58,835 nucleotides of DNA, taken from contig JAGWFS010000002.1 of the NCBI GenBank assembly GCA_028867785.1, forward strand, positions 1-58,835, read 5' to 3'. Shown here piece by piece: positions 57,720 to 58,835 of this stretch; the stretch's first letter is position 1; the number at the start of each line of letters is the position of its first letter. This stretch comes from Nitrososphaerota archaeon. GTDB lineage: Archaea; Thermoproteota; Nitrososphaeria; Nitrososphaerales; Nitrosopumilaceae. The notes beneath the pieces are model-generated. The model had not been told where the DNA came from, searched no databases, and saw nothing but the letters and a program-made list of their open reading frames with translations. The translations under genes and the position numbers were made by a program.

Positions 57720-57796
57720 GCTTGTTGGATGTGGTATATCATGACATAAGTTTTGTCAAGAGTCTCTCTTATGCCGTATTTGAAAATGAAACCATG

Positions 57797-58243
57797 TTAC
57801 TGGAATTTTTTGGAAATACCAAGTGAGTTTGCAAGCATCTTTGAATAACCGTCCAGCATAAAGCGTATGTATTCATCCATGGTCTTTACCGCAGATATCT
57901 GAATCTGCAAATATGTTTTTTGAATGTTGTTTGCCATTTCAATCTGGGTAATTGCTGATCCGGCAGCTGTCTTGGCGTACGCACCAAAGGATTGGAGGGT
58001 CCTCCGGTCCATTCCAATCTTGGAGAGGATCTCATTCTCTGTCATGTAGCACACTCCAAACAGATCCTGCAGGGAGTGCAGCCATTCCGTATAAAAATCT
58101 GAATACATCTGCATGTTTGTAGGCACGAGTGATTCCATCTTTTCAATTATGTCTGTGGCATTTGCATGCATGATGTCACAGACAGACACGGTGAGCTTGG
58201 TGTCTGTGTTCTCTACCACGTCCGTGTTTTTCTTTTGTGTCAT
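57797..58243 (-). CDS. Phasin-sized helical protein near phaE
   Basis: The 148-residue protein is soluble and largely helical with long amphipathic stretches (AITQIEMANNIQKTYLQIQI, KTMDEYIRFMLDGYSKML), which is the size and shape of phasins that coat polyhydroxyalkanoate granules. The adjacent divergent gene is phaE. I infer a granule-associated role from context and shape; there is no definitive motif. Confidence 0.5.
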   Translation of the reverse strand: MTQKKNTDVVENTDTKLTVSVCDIMHANATDIIEKMESLVPTNMQMYSDFYTEWLHSLQDLFGVCYMTENEILSKIGMDRRTLQSFGAYAKTAAGSAITQIEMANNIQKTYLQIQISAVKTMDEYIRFMLDGYSKMLANSLGISKKFQ

Positions 58244-58440
58244 CGTATATGTTACTATACGTGCAAGGTTTCTTTTAATGATTTGTGAGTGTATGGAGAA
58301 AAGCTTGCAAGAACGGTATCTGTATGGTCAGAAAACAATGCCTCAACTGTTGTCGGATTTTGTCTCCATGGTGTAGATGAGACGTTTTGTATTTGGAAAA
58401 AATCCCGTCGCAATCTCTATAAGCTGTAGATACTATCATA

Positions 58441-58835
58441 ATGCACTTAATGGCTTCTGCTGAAGATTTCAAAAAATCACTGGGATATTACAAACACGTA
58501 TCATTATTTTGGACAGATATTCTGTCTCTGATGTCGAGCAGGCCCCAGTCATTAATGTCTACAGGGCCATTCCGAAAGCTTGGGGTAAACTCCAAGAAGG
58601 TGAGCGCTGAAATGATAGAGATAAACCAGAAATTGATTGAATTCAACGGCAGGTTGTCAGAATACTATAGGCAGCTCACGGATACCTGGAACGAGGCACA
58701 AAAACAGTTCAGCAAAAAAGTCCCAGAAATACCAACCGATACGGAGCACATTGATTCCACAAAGCGCATATGGATAGACATTTTTGAAAATTATTTTACG
58801 CGGCTCTTTGACTCTCCCGAGTTTGCAGAAAACTT
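58441..58835 (+). CDS. phaE: PHA synthase subunit PhaE (partial)
   Basis: The gene runs off the window end. PhaE is the non-catalytic partner of PhaC in class III polyhydroxyalkanoate synthase, which polymerises hydroxyacyl-CoA into storage granules. The first 131 codons (MHLMASAEDFKKSLGYYKH; M4 is a second possible start) show the family pattern: a Trp near the start (LFWTDIL), a helical middle, and WIDIFENYFTRLFDSPEF, the best-conserved PhaE segment. phaC is expected just beyond 58835. Confidence 0.85.
   Translation, partial: MHLMASAEDFKKSLGYYKHVSLFWTDILSLMSSRPQSLMSTGPFRKLGVNSKKVSAEMIEINQKLIEFNGRLSEYYRQLTDTWNEAQKQFSKKVPEIPTDTEHIDSTKRIWIDIFENYFTRLFDSPEFAEN

Noticed and set aside
58278-58376. 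32-codon frame between the phasin-like gene and phaE
   Set aside because: Overlaps the divergent promoter region and has no supporting motif.

Overview
The window reads as chromosome from a mesophilic member of the Nitrososphaerota (Thaumarchaeota), most likely an ammonia-oxidising archaeon close to Nitrosotalea or Nitrosopumilus; the genus is inference. The support is indirect: four copies of one plastocyanin-like copper domain, six proteins with a C-terminal PEFG sorting tail plus one variant, a GtrA-fused dolichol-phosphate mannosyltransferase, a FixABCX flavoprotein set, half of a class III polyhydroxyalkanoate synthase, many GTG/TTG starts, and TATA boxes that end about 23 bases before the start codon (leaderless transcripts). 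No rRNA, tRNA or CRISPR array was seen.

Layout. 1-4 kb: MscL, a frame-broken small gene and two secreted proteins. 4-6.3 kb: a PH-like protein, a DUF4242-histidine kinase and two tiny upstream genes. 6.7-10.8 kb: a membrane-tethered PQQ-type sugar dehydrogenase, a GT39-like glycosyltransferase and a DPM1-like transferase. 10.8-18.9 kb: a triple zinc-knuckle protein, DoxX, a cupredoxin, a C2H2 mini-protein, a pentapeptide-repeat protein, a multicopper-oxidase relic and surface proteins. 19-27 kb: two ABC exporters (DrrAB type and MacB type), a PepSY protein and a winged-helix regulator. 27-39.6 kb: mainly small and secreted proteins, an MDR dehydrogenase, an AsnC-domain/thioredoxin-reductase pair, and a strongly folded intergenic element. 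40-41.5 kb: an AT-rich island with inverted transposase relics and a CAP-domain protein. 41.5-46.2 kb: a HD protein and etfB-etfA-fixCX. 46.3-56 kb: surface proteins, a secreted Lon-like protease, an NHL-repeat protein and a degenerate HD protein. 56-58.8 kb: DUF488, a hydrolase, a phasin-sized protein and the start of phaE.

How it fits together. The dominant theme is the cell surface. Secreted proteins reuse four parts: the cupredoxin fold, a Trp-rich module of about 38 residues, the PEFG tail, and Ser/Thr/Pro-rich linkers. Glycosyltransferases, two exporters and a secreted protease lie among them. The most interesting regulatory signal is a 12-base palindrome at identical spacing upstream of three TATA boxes, one of them beside a winged-helix regulator. 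The most interesting structural signal is a nested hairpin with two 12-pair stems at 31673-31741. Small genes of 38-60 codons are frequent; twelve were read directly from the sequence.
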